This document shows positions 23,100 to 34,542 of a stretch of DNA of 64,000 nt, in pieces. The position numbers and the translations under genes were made by a program. Within the stretch, counting starts at the first letter, position 1. Every line of letters begins with the position of its first letter. The DNA is from Hanleya hanleyi (lineage: Eukaryota > Mollusca > Polyplacophora > Lepidopleurida > Hanleyidae): the NCBI GenBank assembly GCA_036873755.1, contig JAVTVY010039307.1:1-64000 (forward strand), written 5' to 3'. The notes beneath the pieces are model-generated. The model did no database searches, had not been told where the DNA came from, and saw only the letters and a program-made list of their open reading frames with translations.

Positions 23100-23560
23100 C
23101 CGTCTGATCGACGGAGGGAAAAACTAGGAAGATATTTAAACTACGCTTAACGTGAGCCAGAGAAATAGATAATTGTATGAGGATGATATATTAAACACGC
23201 CTAAACGTGAGTCAGAGAGATACAAAGTAGGAAGATATGTAAACCACGCTTAAAATGAGCCAGAGAGATAGATAATTGTATGAAAACCATATGTTTAACA
23301 CGCTTAAAGGCGAGTGAAAGAGATAAAAACTAGGAAGATATCTGAATCACGCTCAACGTGAGCCAGGCAGATAGGTAATTGTATTAGGACGATATATTGA
23401 ACCCACTTAAAGGTGAGTCAAAGAGATAAAAATTAGGACGATATCTTTAACGTGAGCCAGAGAGATAGATAATTGTATTAGGACGAAATATTAAACACGC
23501 ATAAATATGAGTCAAAGAGATAAAAACTAGGAAGATATCTAAACCACGTTTAAAGTGGTG
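23100..23560 (+). repeat. Tandem array of a ~122-bp unit, second block
   Basis: Same unit as at 20640, about four copies, leading directly into the duplicated block that starts at GTGGTGAACAAAGGA. Confidence 0.85.
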
Positions 23561-23976
23561 AACAAAGGAGTTGTTGTTCTTGCTTACAAACCCGAGAGAG
23601 AGTAGAAATGTCAGAAATGTCTGCTATGGATTGTGAGATGAAAACGGATAAATAAAAACCCTAGGAACTATTTGAGTTCCTAGAATTTGAAACTATTCTA
23701 GTTAAAATTGAATTAATGCTGCGTCTGAAAGCTTGACCAAAATAGATGTTGCTATTGTACTGAATAAAAATTATCCAAAAGCATGGATAATATCACCAGG
23801 GAATGCAATCGGATAGTCGTCGCAGTGCGCTCAGCCACCGGTGACCTCATACCCGGGATGCATTGGGACATTTTATTTAAATATAATTTTAGTAAAATGT
23901 ACAGCTTTTTTCTGTATTTTTGAGTGGGAGTATACTGTACAATGGGGTAACTGTAGGCTAAAACATGAAAGGTTTT

Positions 23977-23988
23977 CCAATACACACC
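23977..23988 (+). other. Target-site duplication of the SINE (left)
   Basis: CCAATACACACC; the right copy at 24219-24230 is CCAATACATACC (one mismatch). The paralogous block has a single CCAATACACACC at about 26817-26828. Confidence 0.9.
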
Positions 23989-24218
23989 CTGGTACGGCGC
24001 ATCACGTTGGGCACACCGGTTCTCGTCAGATCACCGAAGTTAAGCAGCGTTGAGCTCGGTCAATACTTGGATGGTTGACCGGGTGCTGTACTGACTGGGC
24101 TGATCAGTGTCCAGAATAATAGGAACTGTGGACACTCTCGTGTTCTGGCACATGTAGGTACCGTCGTGATATGAATGAAACAATGTTGAAAAACGACGTT
24201 AAATCATACTCACTCACC
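23989..24218 (+). mobile_element. SINE with a 5S-rRNA-derived head (SINE3-like)
   Basis: Length 230 bp. The first ~110 bp resemble 5S rRNA, including its internal promoter: GAAGTTAAGCAGCGTTGAGC (box A region) and TACTTGGATGGTTGACCGGG (box C region), preceded by TCTCGTCAGATCACC. A middle region follows, then a tail AACGACGTTAAATC and ACTCACTCACC. The tail word ACGTTAAA is shared with LINE tails at 42615 and 51215, consistent with mobilisation by a partner LINE. A 12-bp target duplication and an empty paralogous site prove insertion. A functional 5S gene is excluded by the divergence and the unrelated 3' half. Confidence 0.9.
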
Positions 24219-24560
24219 CCAATACATACCCGTCTCCATTTCTCGACGATTCAGGGGAGACTACACCACTCGGACTAATATGCTTTAGCAAAAATCTCAG
24301 CCCAGTGTTTCCACCTTTACACGTTGTATGTTATACATGTGTTTGGCGACAGACAGCTGCCAGGCAACTTTTTAATAGACTCTAATCAACATTATTTTTT
24401 CACGTTTTTCTTTAAAAGCAAATTGACCACAAAAAAATAGTTATAGAATTGAACCAAATATATTTAGTAAATCTAATTTAAATGAACTCAAAATTCAAAA
24501 CAGTGGAGTGAAAAGACATGACAACTTAAAATAAAAAGAAATAAGCTGGAAAATTAAAAT

Positions 24561-25035
24561 GTTTTTTTATTGACTACTACATGTATATGTACCTATTAAT
24601 TTTCGCCAATTCTTTCAATAATATTATGTACCTGTCAACTCCCTCTGCCCGACTTATTCCATGTGTATTTGCGTAGTGTATGGTTCAGGCGTACTATTTT
24701 ATTAACACTAGCTTCTTTATGAAAGTTAACTCTGCACAGATGTGCACCATGTTACCCCATTATAGTATAACCGGAAATTTGTTAGTCTAGTCTGTATGTG
24801 ACCTATTTTCTGCAATAGTTCTTCAGGTTCAATGTATGCTTACTGTGCTATTACTTGTAAGATGTATGGACTCGTAGGCTTATTGTTGCCTCTTTTTCTG
24901 TAATTCACAGGGTCGTATGTCGCACGCTGTATATCGTCATTTATCGTCTATCGTCGATTGTATATCGTCTGTCGCTTCCCAACACCAACCAATCGAACTA
25001 TCAATAAACCCATTGACGGTACTGGATGCCCACCT
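24561..25035. other. Spacer with short ATCGTC repeats
   Basis: AT-rich. 24928-24977 has several TATCGTC/TATATCGTC words. No gene. Confidence 0.4.
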
Positions 25036-26160
25036 GTGTTTGTGTTATTTGGGGCCGGTCACATATGAATACCAAATTTGAGAAGAAACTGATTAGCAGT
25101 TGCCAAATTATTGTCCGGAAACCCGGAAAAAAAAATTTTCACCAGGAGGCGCCACTTGTAGGCAGAAGGGGGTGAAATACAACCCCAAGAGACATGGTAT
25201 CGTGGTGTAATGGTATCTGCATACCAAATTTGAGAAGAATCCGACCAGGGTCCTCAAGTTATTGCCCGGAAACCAAATTTAGATTTTGACACCAGGTGGC
25301 GCTACCTCTAGGCGCCAGTCGGCGAAACGCATTCTCAAGTGACATCTTATGTCACGGTACATTCATACAAATTTGAGAAGAACCCGATGTGCGGTTCTCA
25401 AATTATTACCCAGAAACAAATTTGTGATTTTGCTACCGAGTGGCGCCACCTGTGAGTGCAATTCAGCAAACGGCAATCCCAAGCAACATCTCCTGGCATG
25501 ATACATGCATACCAAATTTAAGAAGAACCCGATGTGCGGTTCTCAAATTATTACCCAGAAACAAATTTGTGATTTTGCTACCGAGTGGCGCCACCTGTGA
25601 GTGCAATTCAGCAAACGGCAATCCCAAACAACATCTCCTGGCATGATACATGCATGCCAAATTTGAGAAGAATTCCCATGAGCGTTTCTCATGTTTTTGC
25701 CCAGAAAGGTAGGGTATTCCAAAGAAATTCGACCAAGTGTTTCTTAAGTTATCACTTGCAGCACGGAATAATGGAATGAAATCTTGTGGCGCCACCTCTG
25801 GGCGGATTTTGCTGAAACGCAGCACAACTGACGTTTTGTTGCAAGGAATGCATTTGCCAAATTTCTGAGGAATCCGACAAAACGTTCAAAAGTTATCGCT
25901 CGCGAAGGATTTGAACAGACATCCACGGACATGCACGAAGATTGAAACAAGACCCAGTGGCACCACCTGCAGGCGGATCTTGCTGAAACGCAACACCAAC
26001 AGACGTCTTGTCGTAAAGAATGCAGATGCCAAATTTCGGAGGAATCCGACAAAGCATTTAGGAGTTATCTCTTGCGAAGTACTTGAATATACATCCACGG
26101 ACATCCGCGGACAAGCACAGAAGATTGGAACAAGAGGCAGTGGCGCCACCTTCTGCGGGG
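25036..26160 (+). repeat. Degenerate ~175-bp satellite-like element, plus-oriented copy
   Basis: Repeated modules contain CCAAATTTGAGAAGAA.CCGA, a CTCAAATTATT.CCCGGAAAC-type block, GTGGCGCCACCT and TGCTGAAACGCA. The later modules (25800-26150) match the array at 36650-37870 in reverse. The start (TTATTTGGGGCCGGTCACAT) and the end (TGCGGGGGACAAAAATT) both recur in inverted form near 38360 and 36630, so these look like true element ends. Its right end meets the 122-bp array at AAAAATTAGGACGATATC, suggesting insertion into that array. ORFs here are incidental. Confidence 0.75.
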
Positions 26161-26310
26161 GACAAAAATTAGGACGATATCTAAACCGCGCTTAAAGTCA
26201 GCCAGAGAGATAGATAATTGTAATAGGACGAAATATTAAACACGCTTAAAGATGAGTTAAAGAAATAAAAACTAGGAAGATATCTAAACAACGTTTAAAG
26301 TGGTGAACAA
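26161..26310 (+). repeat. Tandem array of a ~122-bp unit, third block
   Basis: Just over one unit, directly before the second paralogous block, matching the end of the 23100-23560 array. Confidence 0.8.
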
Positions 26311-27130
26311 AGGATTTGTTGTTCTTGCTAACAAAACAAAGGGAGAGTGGAAATGTCAAAAATGTCTATTATGGGGGTAAGAGGATCATTTAGGCCGGTC
26401 TCGTAAGGTATGTAGGCCCCACTTTCAAACACATATCTTTCTAAGCCATTCCAAAAGTGACGAGCTGTGGACTGTGAGATGAAAACGGATAAATACGGAC
26501 CCTATGAACTATTTGATTTAACTCGAATTTGAAACTGTTCTAGCTAAAATTGAAATAATGCTGCGTCTGGAAGCTTGGCAAAAATATTTGTTGCTATTTT
26601 ACTGAATATATATTATCCAAAAGCATGGATAAGTTCATCAAGGAATGCTTTCGTATAGTCGTCTCAGTGCGCTCAGCTACTGGTGACCCCTATCCGGGAT
26701 GCATTGGGACATTTTATTTAAATATAATTTTAGTAAAATGTACAGCTTTTTTCTGTATGTTTGAGTGGGATTATACTGCACAATGGGGTAAGTGTAGGCT
26801 AAAACATGAAAGGTTTCCAATACACACCCGTCTCCATTTCTCGACGATTCACGGGAGACAACTCCACTCAGACTAATATGCTTTAGCACAATCTCAGCCC
26901 AGTGGCTCACCTTTGCACGTTTGTTAAACATGTGTGTGGCGACAGAGAGCTGCCAGGCGACTTTTTAATTGACTCTAATCAACATTATCTTTCACGGTTT
27001 TCCTTAAAAACAAATTGAACACAAAATAAACAGTTATAGAATTGAATCAAATATATTTAGGAAATGTAATTAAAATCAACTTGAAATTCAATACAGTGAA
27101 ATGAAAAGAAACTTAAAATAAAAAGAAATC
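26300..27130 (+). repeat. Paralogous block, copy 2 (empty SINE site)
   Basis: Second copy of the 23556-24560 block. At 26817-26828 the SINE target sequence occurs once and runs straight into CGTCTCCATTTCTCGACGAT, giving the pre-insertion state. Confidence 0.85.
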
Positions 27131-27334
27131 AGTTGGAAAATTAAAATGAAATCAATTGGAATAAAAAAAAACAAAGTAAAACGAAAAGAAATCAGCAATT
27201 AAAATAAAGTGAACTAATCAAAAACTATGAAACAGTGCAGGTGTTGCGATGGTTTTGGGCTAATTAGAGATATCGATTGAACGTTACAGAACAGGGAGGT
27301 GATCTATAACATTCAGGACTAGTAAACATCAGTA
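27131..27334. other. Short A-rich spacer
   Basis: A-rich repeats of AAAAGAAATCA.TTGGAA words; nothing else seen. Confidence 0.4.
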
Positions 27335-27337
27335 AAA

Positions 27338-27700
27338 TATATGACAATTACAAGCGTCTAGTCCGTCATTCATAATCCAGCCGTCTTCCATTAGAGAATA
27401 TCCTCGTCCATAATCCAAAGACCTATTCCATATTCCATAAAACAGTATTAGCATCAAATTCAAAAAGACAATCACTGTATACATAAAAATAGGCTTGTTT
27501 CCTGCAAGAGAGAAGCGGTCAACAGTTTTCAATGATGCCGGCAAGACATCATGATGTTCCAAAAATACCAAATCCGTATCGCTGATCAGTATTCTTAATC
27601 CATAATATTCGTTGTAAAGTCGTCATCTAAAGAATGATGTATCTCAGTCACGCTTTGATTGTGACTGTTCATATGAGTACCATGAGGATCTTGAAGTACA
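27338..27700 (-). repeat. Left arm of an inverted repeat bracketing the RT element
   Basis: Reverse complement of 30200-30555, with blocks such as GACTGAGATACATCATTCTT, ACATCATGATGTCTTGCCGG and CATTGAAAACTGTTGACCG. Read on the minus strand it directly follows the RT ORF, so it appears to be the 3' region of that element. A minus-strand ORF (27329-27571) includes a hydrophobic stretch (FMYTVIVFLNLMLILFYGIW), but the other arm carries stops, so a membrane protein is not claimed. Confidence 0.8.
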
Positions 27701-27748
27701 TGGGTTCATACGGCCCCTAGCCCCGGGTTAAGCGGAATTAGACACAAG

Positions 27749-28711
27749 TTACGAAACGTAGGGCCATAGATCTTGCACGCTACGTTCGTATTTTGCTATC
27801 AGCATGCGATATGTATCGCCAAATTTGAGAAACTTTGAGTGGAGGCGCTTGGTGGAATAGCCCTGTTTTATAAGTTTCTGCAACAATGTTTTGTGACGTT
27901 GATTAAAATCATCACATTTAACACAGGATCTAGCAAATGCTACTAAGCGAGATATGTATACGCCATATGCAGGTCCCACTGGAATATTACTATCCAGAAA
28001 GGGATAGTTTACGATGTCGAAATTGTAATCATCTCTTTTGTCATAAAGTCGACGAGAGAGAATGGCCTCTTCATTTTTATAAATATAGAGATCTAAATAA
28101 GATGTGCCTGTAGGGCTATCTGTAGTTTCCTTCAAATCCAGTGAAGGTGGATATATATCCTTCACTGCGTCATTTATATAGCGATTATCCACAGCGAGAA
28201 GATCGTCTATATAGCGTTTGGTGAATGAGAAGGAACGGGCTTTGAATGGATCGGTTTTTGAAAGCGCCTGCATATAGTCATATTCATAAGAGAACAGATA
28301 CAGGTCAGCCAACAGGGGTGCACAATTAGTACCCATTGGAATACCTATATGCTGCTGATATATTGTGCTGCCAAATTTCACATAGATATTTTTAATGAGA
28401 AATTCAAGCAACTCTATAAACAAAGAAACATCCCATGAATGATATCTCTTGTATGTAGTCGAGCTAAAGAATGGTCCTCTTATGGTCCTCTTGTCGTCAA
28501 CGGTTAGGCGAAATTGAGTAAGTTGTGGTTCTATCCGTTCATCTTTCCACCCGTCATAACATCTCGTGCACCACTGGATTGTCCTTCTTCCGCCAAACGG
28601 TCGGCAGCCTTTGGGTATGTTGTGCGCCCGTCCAAGTCCCGCTAATGAATGCCCCAGCTCAATCCAATCATCTCTTAGATACAATTGCCTGTTCTTTAGC
28701 ATTGAAAGCAT
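27749..28711 (-). CDS. Reverse transcriptase, C-terminal part, Penelope-like type (5'-truncated element)
   Basis: 320 codons. Motifs read in order: NIYVKFGSTIYQQHIGIPMG followed by TNCAPLLADLY at about residues 110-140 (RT motif 4-like), RYIDD at about 165 (catalytic YxDD), and a thumb-like region with SYLDLYIY, LYDKRDDYNFDIVNYPF and NIPVGPAYGVYISRLVAFAR. The YIDD motif and the G-x-x-M-G-x-x-x-x-P signature fit the Penelope-like RT lineage. I recognise the family, but its assignment to a named clade is from memory. The first ~85 residues do not look like RT, so the start is probably chimeric and the true N-terminal fingers are missing. No GIY-YIG endonuclease is seen downstream. It is likely a 5'-truncated copy with an intact fragment frame. 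Confidence 0.75.
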   Translation of the reverse strand: MLSMLKNRQLYLRDDWIELGHSLAGLGRAHNIPKGCRPFGGRRTIQWCTRCYDGWKDERIEPQLTQFRLTVDDKRTIRGPFFSSTTYKRYHSWDVSLFIELLEFLIKNIYVKFGSTIYQQHIGIPMGTNCAPLLADLYLFSYEYDYMQALSKTDPFKARSFSFTKRYIDDLLAVDNRYINDAVKDIYPPSLDLKETTDSPTGTSYLDLYIYKNEEAILSRRLYDKRDDYNFDIVNYPFLDSNIPVGPAYGVYISRLVAFARSCVKCDDFNQRHKTLLQKLIKQGYSTKRLHSKFLKFGDTYRMLIAKYERSVQDLWPYVS

Positions 28712-29320
28712 AGGAAGATTTCTGTTCCATATTGGACGATATAGTACCCTTTCTCACGTGACTCAAAATGGACCTATTCCAAATACGATTTGGACGGGGT
28801 GGATAGGTTATCTTACGGTCTGTTTCATAGTAAATGGCTATAAGTGAGAATTACTCGAGACTTTTGACTTTCAATAGATTATTTACTCCATTATCTGTTT
28901 TTCACTTAGTTTTGCAACTCGAAAGGCTTGCAAATGCGAATTATTTCGCATGATTCTTGTCGTTTCGCTGAGTCTGTATATCCGAGAGCGTGACAATCGA
29001 AGTAAATTTATGAATGAAGCAAGTGCAAAAATCGCAACATTGCATTGACGACAGCTGTCACTCAAGATAGCTTTCATTCGGAACGCTGTTCACAGAAGGC
29101 GGTACACCTCTTTTAACTGAGTTTTGTTGATATACACGTATGGGGCTTTTGATTGCTTGGCAACTCATCAGGAAATTTCAGGGAGTGTATGTCTTCTCTC
29201 GTGCAATAGAAAATCCTCCCGTCCTCTCAGAATCCATCAGAATCAATCGATAGTGCTCTTGTGTCGGCTGTAAACTCACGCTCTACTTGAGGTAGCTAAA
29301 TAATATATAGCCCTCTAGTA
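28712..29320. other. Spacer inside the inverted repeat
   Basis: No RT-like coding continues upstream of the ORF. No RNA or promoter element recognised. A short hairpin (ATAGCCCTC...GAGGGCTAT, about 29327-29350) lies at its end. Confidence 0.4.
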
Positions 29321-29337
29321 TGAGGGCTATACGACGG

Positions 29338-29758
29338 TCCCAGTCACACCCAGCGTCGGTTTTAGATAATTTTATTACGAATCACCCACCTCTGAAACTG
29401 CCGTACATCTAATCTCTATCCCCTTCTGCGCACTATTTTAAAATCTTGCGCACTATTGTGAAATAGTAACGCATATATCGCCGTCTGAATTTTCCAGTCG
29501 ACAACTTCCACTCTCTTCGCGCCATGTTCAATTGCAAACGGCCCAGCACACATTTTACCTTGCCGTCATCACCATGGCGCGTAGAGAGTGGAAGATGTCT
29601 ACTCGAAAATTCAGACGGCGATATATGCGTTATTATTTCACAATAGTGCGCAAGATTTTAAAATAATGCGCAGAAGGGATAGAGATTAGATGTACGGCAG
29701 TTTCAGGTGGGTGATTCGTAATAAAATTATCTAAAACCGTCGCTGGGGGTGTCAGGGG
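29338..29758. mobile_element. Palindromic MITE / foldback, about 420 bp
   Basis: Arms of about 175-200 bp are near-perfect reverse complements: CAGCGTCGGTTTTAGATAAT ... GAGAGTGGAAG-type centre ... ATTATCTAAAACCGTCGCTG. A small loop lies near 29530-29575. No ORF. The target duplication is not clear. It sits in the middle of the larger 27338/30555 inverted repeat. Confidence 0.85.
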
Positions 29759-29846
29759 TAATTGAATTTCAATGAGTACGATGGCCACATTTATTCTTTA
29801 ATTTAGCATTAATAACCTTGCAAATGATGCTCTAGAATAGAAGTAA

Positions 29847-29979
29847 ATGTTAGTTTTCCGTCCTCTAACTGCTAATATAATGGACGGTACATTGCCTTTA
29901 TGTTTTAGGACATAAAACAATATGCAATTCCGTTGCACCATACATTATCTGGGCAGTTAGTGGACGGAAAACTAACATT
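29847..29979. mobile_element. Small MITE, about 130 bp
   Basis: Terminal inverted repeats AATGTTAGTTTTCCGTCC and GGACGGAAAACTAACATT extend inward through CTAACTGC...ATAATGGACGGTACATTGC-like arms. Non-coding. Family not assigned. Confidence 0.8.
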
Positions 29980-30199
29980 ATTTCTCAACTGAAGAGCTTT
30001 GTTATCCAGTTAATCAGTTAAATGTAAATATTCAAATTTAAACTATTAAATTGAAGTCCCTGAGACAAAAGGTAACAATACCACAGCTCAACCAGAAAAT
30101 GTAAAAAAAGCCACCCTTGGTCTGACTGATAGCGTCACAGTGAGGCCATTCTCCCGGAAAGCGTTTTACGATTAATTCATGATTAGGTAGATAATAATC

Positions 30200-30555
30200 A
30201 TCTGACGTGAAATAAAATATCCTCATGGTACTCATGTGAACAGTCACAATCAAAGCGTGACTGAGATACATCATTCTTTAGATGACGACTTTACAACGAT
30301 TATTATGGATTAAGAATAATGATCAGCGATACGGATTTGATATTTTGGGAACATCATGATGTCTTGCCGGCATCATTGAAAACTGTTGACCGTTTCTCTC
30401 TTGCAGGAAACTAGCCTATGTTTATGTATACTATGATTGTCTTTTTGCATTTGGTGCTAATAGTGTTATATGGGATATGGAATAGGTATTTGGATTATGG
30501 ACGCGGATATTCTCTAATGGACGACGGCTGAATTATGAATGACGGACCAGACCCT
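30200..30555 (+). repeat. Right arm of the inverted repeat bracketing the RT element
   Basis: Inverted copy of 27338-27700. On the plus strand it reads as the same 3' region that follows the RT on the minus strand. Inverted partial copies at the 5' side are a known habit of Penelope-like elements (pseudo-LTR arrangements), which is why I link the two. Confidence 0.75.
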
Positions 30556-32510
30556 TGTAATTTTCTCATTGAAATCCGTAGAAAAGCAAAGTTTTGAGTT
30601 TTGAAGAAAAAAAGACGGAAACAGAACTTTCCATAACATTACTCACAAGACCGCCGTTTTTAATTTTCTCATGATTCGGGTTGGGGGGGGGGGTCGAGGG
30701 GGGGCACTTGATTTCCAGCACATCCCCCCCCCCCCTCTCCATGCAGCGTTGTCTGATATTGGTTCGCAGATCTTCAATAAATGATGACAATTAACAATAA
30801 TTTTTATCAATTCGTTTTTTTCCTACTTTTTCTCCCTTTCTTCACTCATATAAAGTAATTCCCTTTGATGTCAAGCCGAGTTTAGTTTTAACTATCTATA
30901 TCATGTATACCCTGACATATACTGTATCAAAGATGTGAGGGAAGAAACAAGAAAATTATCTTTTAAAAATCGAATTGAATTCATTTTTTTGTTATCAATT
31001 GTCATAATTTATTGAAAATGTACGTAGATAAATACCATGCAATATCCCGCAGGCCGGGCAACTGTGTCTCCAGGAACAGATATTGGGGACACAAGATTAA
31101 AACCACAATGTTTGTACTAGATCATGTGTAATAGAGGTAACTTTGTCTCCAGGAACAGATATGGGGACACAAGATCAAAACCACAATGTTTGTACTGGAT
31201 CATGTGTAATGGAAATTACGGCAAAAGGAGGCGTTCGCTTTAGATGGATTTTTCCCCTCCAGCGATGCTCTCTGCCGCTTTATTGTCTCGCTCCGAGCCA
31301 GAAGGTATATTGTCAGGGATTCCCCAACTCTTCGTCATCCCGTTGAGGCTTGTCTAATTGGAATTTTTGGTTCATATTCTGATACAGTTACCTTACATGG
31401 GTAGTGTGATTAACGTCACAGCACCTACGAAGTAGGGTGAGGAAGATGACTTGGTGGTCCAAGCGTAATGTCACCGAAGTAGAAAACTTTTCATCAAAAT
31501 TAGGTCAGCTCAGAACTTGCTGGTAACAGTCCCTTAATGCACGTTCATGCCGAAAATCAAGGTTCCAATGTCAACGGTTCTCCTTATTTGCCGACGAAAG
31601 GATTCGGATGGACTGACTGACTGACTGACTCACTCACTCATTACCGGACAATTTGCAAATGAGAGCCTATTTCGTAGGAATATATTTTCATGAACGACCT
31701 TTACCAACAAAAATCAGTTATATTAATATATAAACCTCGAGAACTGCCAACTCCCTGCCAAAAATTCAGCGAGGAAGAAACTGCATATTGGCGCAAATAT
31801 AATCTCTTGGGAAAGGAAACCTCACCACTTGTTGAGCGTCATTTCCTGAATAAAGGCAGAATATGTTTAAGTTGCAAAACTGTGATCAACTACATTAGCG
31901 GCAAAATGGGAAATGAATATGGCCCATTTGTACTGACGAGACATTGAAAAATAACTGTAACTACAGTGAACCAGAAATTTTCCGTTTTGGGCCTCACAGG
32001 CCTTCATACAAGACAAGTTTTACATCACAACTTTTCAGTTCATGCTTTTATCTTTTCGCTGCCCTCGGACGAAACACTCTTATGTAGGAGGTGAATATGT
32101 GTGTAACAATTAATGTTTTGCTCTGACGAATCGCCACAATATTATTCAATTGTGTGTGCAACTCTATTCATGAATTATGATAACATACACTAATTATAAT
32201 AACAAACGGCGAACAATTATTTACGTTAGCTGTTCGCTCGCTGTCTTGTTTTTTTTTTCGTTTTTTTACGTCACTATTGCAATTTAATATACAAAATCAT
32301 GATGATGAAAAAAGAGAAAAATGAAAACCAATTTTGATGATTTGGAGTTTCGAAACCAAAAGTCGGCGTTCATTTAATCTATAGTTCGACACACGAACCA
32401 TTCGGCCAAACAATTTGTTATAATTTCCATTGGGAGAATCGTGTGACGAATAGCGGTGAAATACACCCTTACAGAGCATTCCAAGCGTTTTAATATATCT
32501 CTATATTATG
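30556..32510. other. Stretch with a 78-bp tandem duplication and a GACT microsatellite
   Basis: 31068-31222 is two near-identical ~78-bp units (GTCTCCAGGAACAGATAT ... CACAATGTTTGTACT). 31611-31645 has (GACT)n/(CACT)n. A plus-strand ORF at 31690-31947 (85 codons, no frame interruption, no recognised domain) could be a small gene or an exon, but nothing supports it. Confidence 0.5.
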
Positions 32511-32614
32511 AAAATATGACACATTTTACCAAAACGATTTTTCAGTATCATTTAAGACCAAACCCACATAATCTGGATATCTAAGACTCGTTTTGATAAA
32601 AGGTGTCATATTTT
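32511..32614. mobile_element. Small MITE-like palindrome, about 104 bp
   Basis: Ends AAAATATGACAC.TTTTACCA and its complement TTTTGATAAAAGGTGTCATA form ~30-bp inverted repeats around a short loop. No ORF. Confidence 0.6.
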
Positions 32615-32860
32615 AGATTTTAAGGGAATTCCCTCCAAGAATAGCTCCAAAATTGCAAAAAAAAACCAACAAATGCCTCTTTTCTAATACTCGTAATATT
32701 TTTTTGACAAATCTCTTGTCGGCGAAAATTCAAAATAAAAAAATTCAGTATTTTCTCTCTCAAGCTAATAACTTTTGAAGTAAACACGAGGAAATTATAT
32801 TATCGGTTTATAAACGCGACACACAAAGGAGAAAATTACGGTCAAACCGAACACCTTCCT

Positions 32861-32884
32861 TTTTTTTTTTTTTTTTTTTTTTTT
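32861..32884 (-). other. Poly(A) tail of the LINE
   Basis: A T23-24 run on the plus strand, i.e. poly(A) at the 3' end of the minus-strand LINE. Confidence 0.7.
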
Positions 32885-33539
32885 CTTTTTATAATTCTTT
32901 ATTTTCTTGCAAACAAATTACATGCATATATTGATTATGAACAAAATAATATACAATGCTATGTACTTACAATGATGTGTTGAGCGGTTGTAGTGGAAAT
33001 TTGTTGAATAATGCAACATATTATAATGTGATTGCATTCTTTTCAACATACTGTCATAGAAAAATGTTTATATCTAGGGTCAGTCAGATTATGTACAATT
33101 GTTCATAGAAATTTACAGCAGCACATAACTGAATACTATACAAGGTAATATACAAACGTATTTGGGATCTTCAGTATATACAAACAAATGTATAGTTGTA
33201 TAATTGTGTATTATGTTTAGTTGGTGTATAATTTTATGTAATCATTTAAGCGAGAATATATTAGCCGTTTTCACCCATACTCAAAGTACGTTTTTGTATA
33301 AATAACCGGGAGTATACACATACTATAAGGCAATGTCTATATAGAAACATTTAATTTCAGTATTCATTATTTACAATCTAGCTATAATTTCTTTATACAT
33401 TTATTCACTAACTCCAAGTCTACGTTCAGGACACAATAAGCATTTATATACATAGTAATTATTCACCACCTACCCTCACTAAATAGACTCACTAATAGTA
33501 ACCTCATCCTCCCCCCCCCACCCCGCCCCCCTCCCGCCA

Positions 33540-33608
33540 CACACACAATAAAACAAAAGACAAAAAAACACACACACAAAAACACACACACACACACACA
33601 ACACAGAC
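33540..33608. repeat. (CA)n microsatellite in the LINE 3' region
   Basis: Interrupted CA repeats mixed with AAAACA. They generate Cys/Val-rich spurious ORFs on the minus strand. Confidence 0.9.
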
Positions 33609-33714
33609 AGCACATGCTCATACTCATTATGTGTTGGTATCTGCGAGTATGTGAAGTAGAAACATGAGAAAAAACCCACATTGATAAATATATATATATC
33701 TTTGATTTCCATGT

Positions 33715-34542
33715 TCAATTGTATTTTAAAGTATCTGTTGTTTCTTTAGTGATAGCAGTATATATTATATATGCCAAGGGACCCCACCTTTTCTCGAATA
33801 CGGTCTCACTTTTATTTCTCTGTGCTATATATTTTTCAATATCTCTTTGCTTCAGTATAAATTCTCTCGCTCCATCGAATGACGGTTTTGTATTACAGCA
33901 TCTTGACATATATATGTATTTTTTTGTCAGTAGTAACAGAAGATTCACTAGAATAGACTCTGTGTTTCCTAAGATCACTTGGGACCCCGATGGCTTCTCC
34001 ATAGAAACGCCGATACCCTCAACCCACATATAAAGTTTGTTCCAGATTCCCACAGAATAGCTGCATTGAAACAACAGATGGAAGAGAGTCTCTGTATTTT
34101 GTTCACAGAAGGTGCACTGATCGGAGTCTGCTTTGTCCCATATTTTCAATAGAGAGTTTGTTACGAGGATTCTGTGTATTATCTGGAATTGAAAATATTG
34201 GAAGCAGGTTTGCCCTGTTGTCGTGTATATATTAGTATAAACCGCGGGCCACGTGGTTTCGTCTATGGTACCTAATTCGTCTGCCCATTTTTGATGGGTT
34301 TTCTGAGGCCGTTGTTCTATGATGCTTAGCATAGACTTATATGTAAATTTCGAACACTTTTGGTCAATTAATCTACGATATAATTGAGGTTCTAAAATCA
34401 AGGTGTTTTCAAGGAAGCTTCCATTCTTTATATATTTCCTTTTTTCTGTCGGAATGTTATGAATGGAGTAAAAAATGGGTCGATTTGATACTGTATATTT
34501 CTTGGAGACGTTTGAAAGAGAGAAAAGAGATGCCATCTCCAT
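33715..34542 (-). pseudogene. LINE ORF2 C-terminal zinc-knuckle-like domain (fragment)
   Basis: Contains the pattern typical of the C-terminal end of L1/Tx1-type ORF2: QTCFQYFQFQIIHRILVTNS, then CTFCEQNTETLFHLLFQCSY with C-x2-C ... H-x4-C spacing, followed by IWNKLYMW. It is in a different frame from the upstream RT fragment, overlapping it at 34457-34542, so a frameshift separates the two. It is not expected to work. Confidence 0.8.

Larger units (their letters stand above)
23556..24560 (+). repeat. Paralogous block, copy 1 (carries a SINE)
   Basis: Aligns by eye with 26300-27130 through blocks such as GGTGAACAAAGGA.TTGTTG, TGTGAGATGAAAACGGATAA, AATGCTGCGTCTG.AAGCTTG, ATGCATTGGGACATTTTATT and GACTCTAATCAACATTAT. 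Copy 1 holds an extra 240 bp that is a SINE, and copy 2 has extra sequence near 26360-26460. Both are preceded by the 122-bp array, so array plus block were duplicated as one unit. Confidence 0.85.

Noticed and set aside
24020..24105. Possible functional 5S rRNA gene
   Set aside because: Diverged, fused to an unrelated 3' half, flanked by a target duplication, and absent from the paralogous block: a SINE.
27329..27571. Small membrane protein with one hydrophobic segment
   Set aside because: Lies in the inverted-repeat arm; the other arm has stops in the corresponding frame, and the element's 3' region is expected to be non-coding.
33463..33718. Cys/Val-rich small secreted-type ORFs
   Set aside because: Created by the (CA)n microsatellite on the opposite strand.
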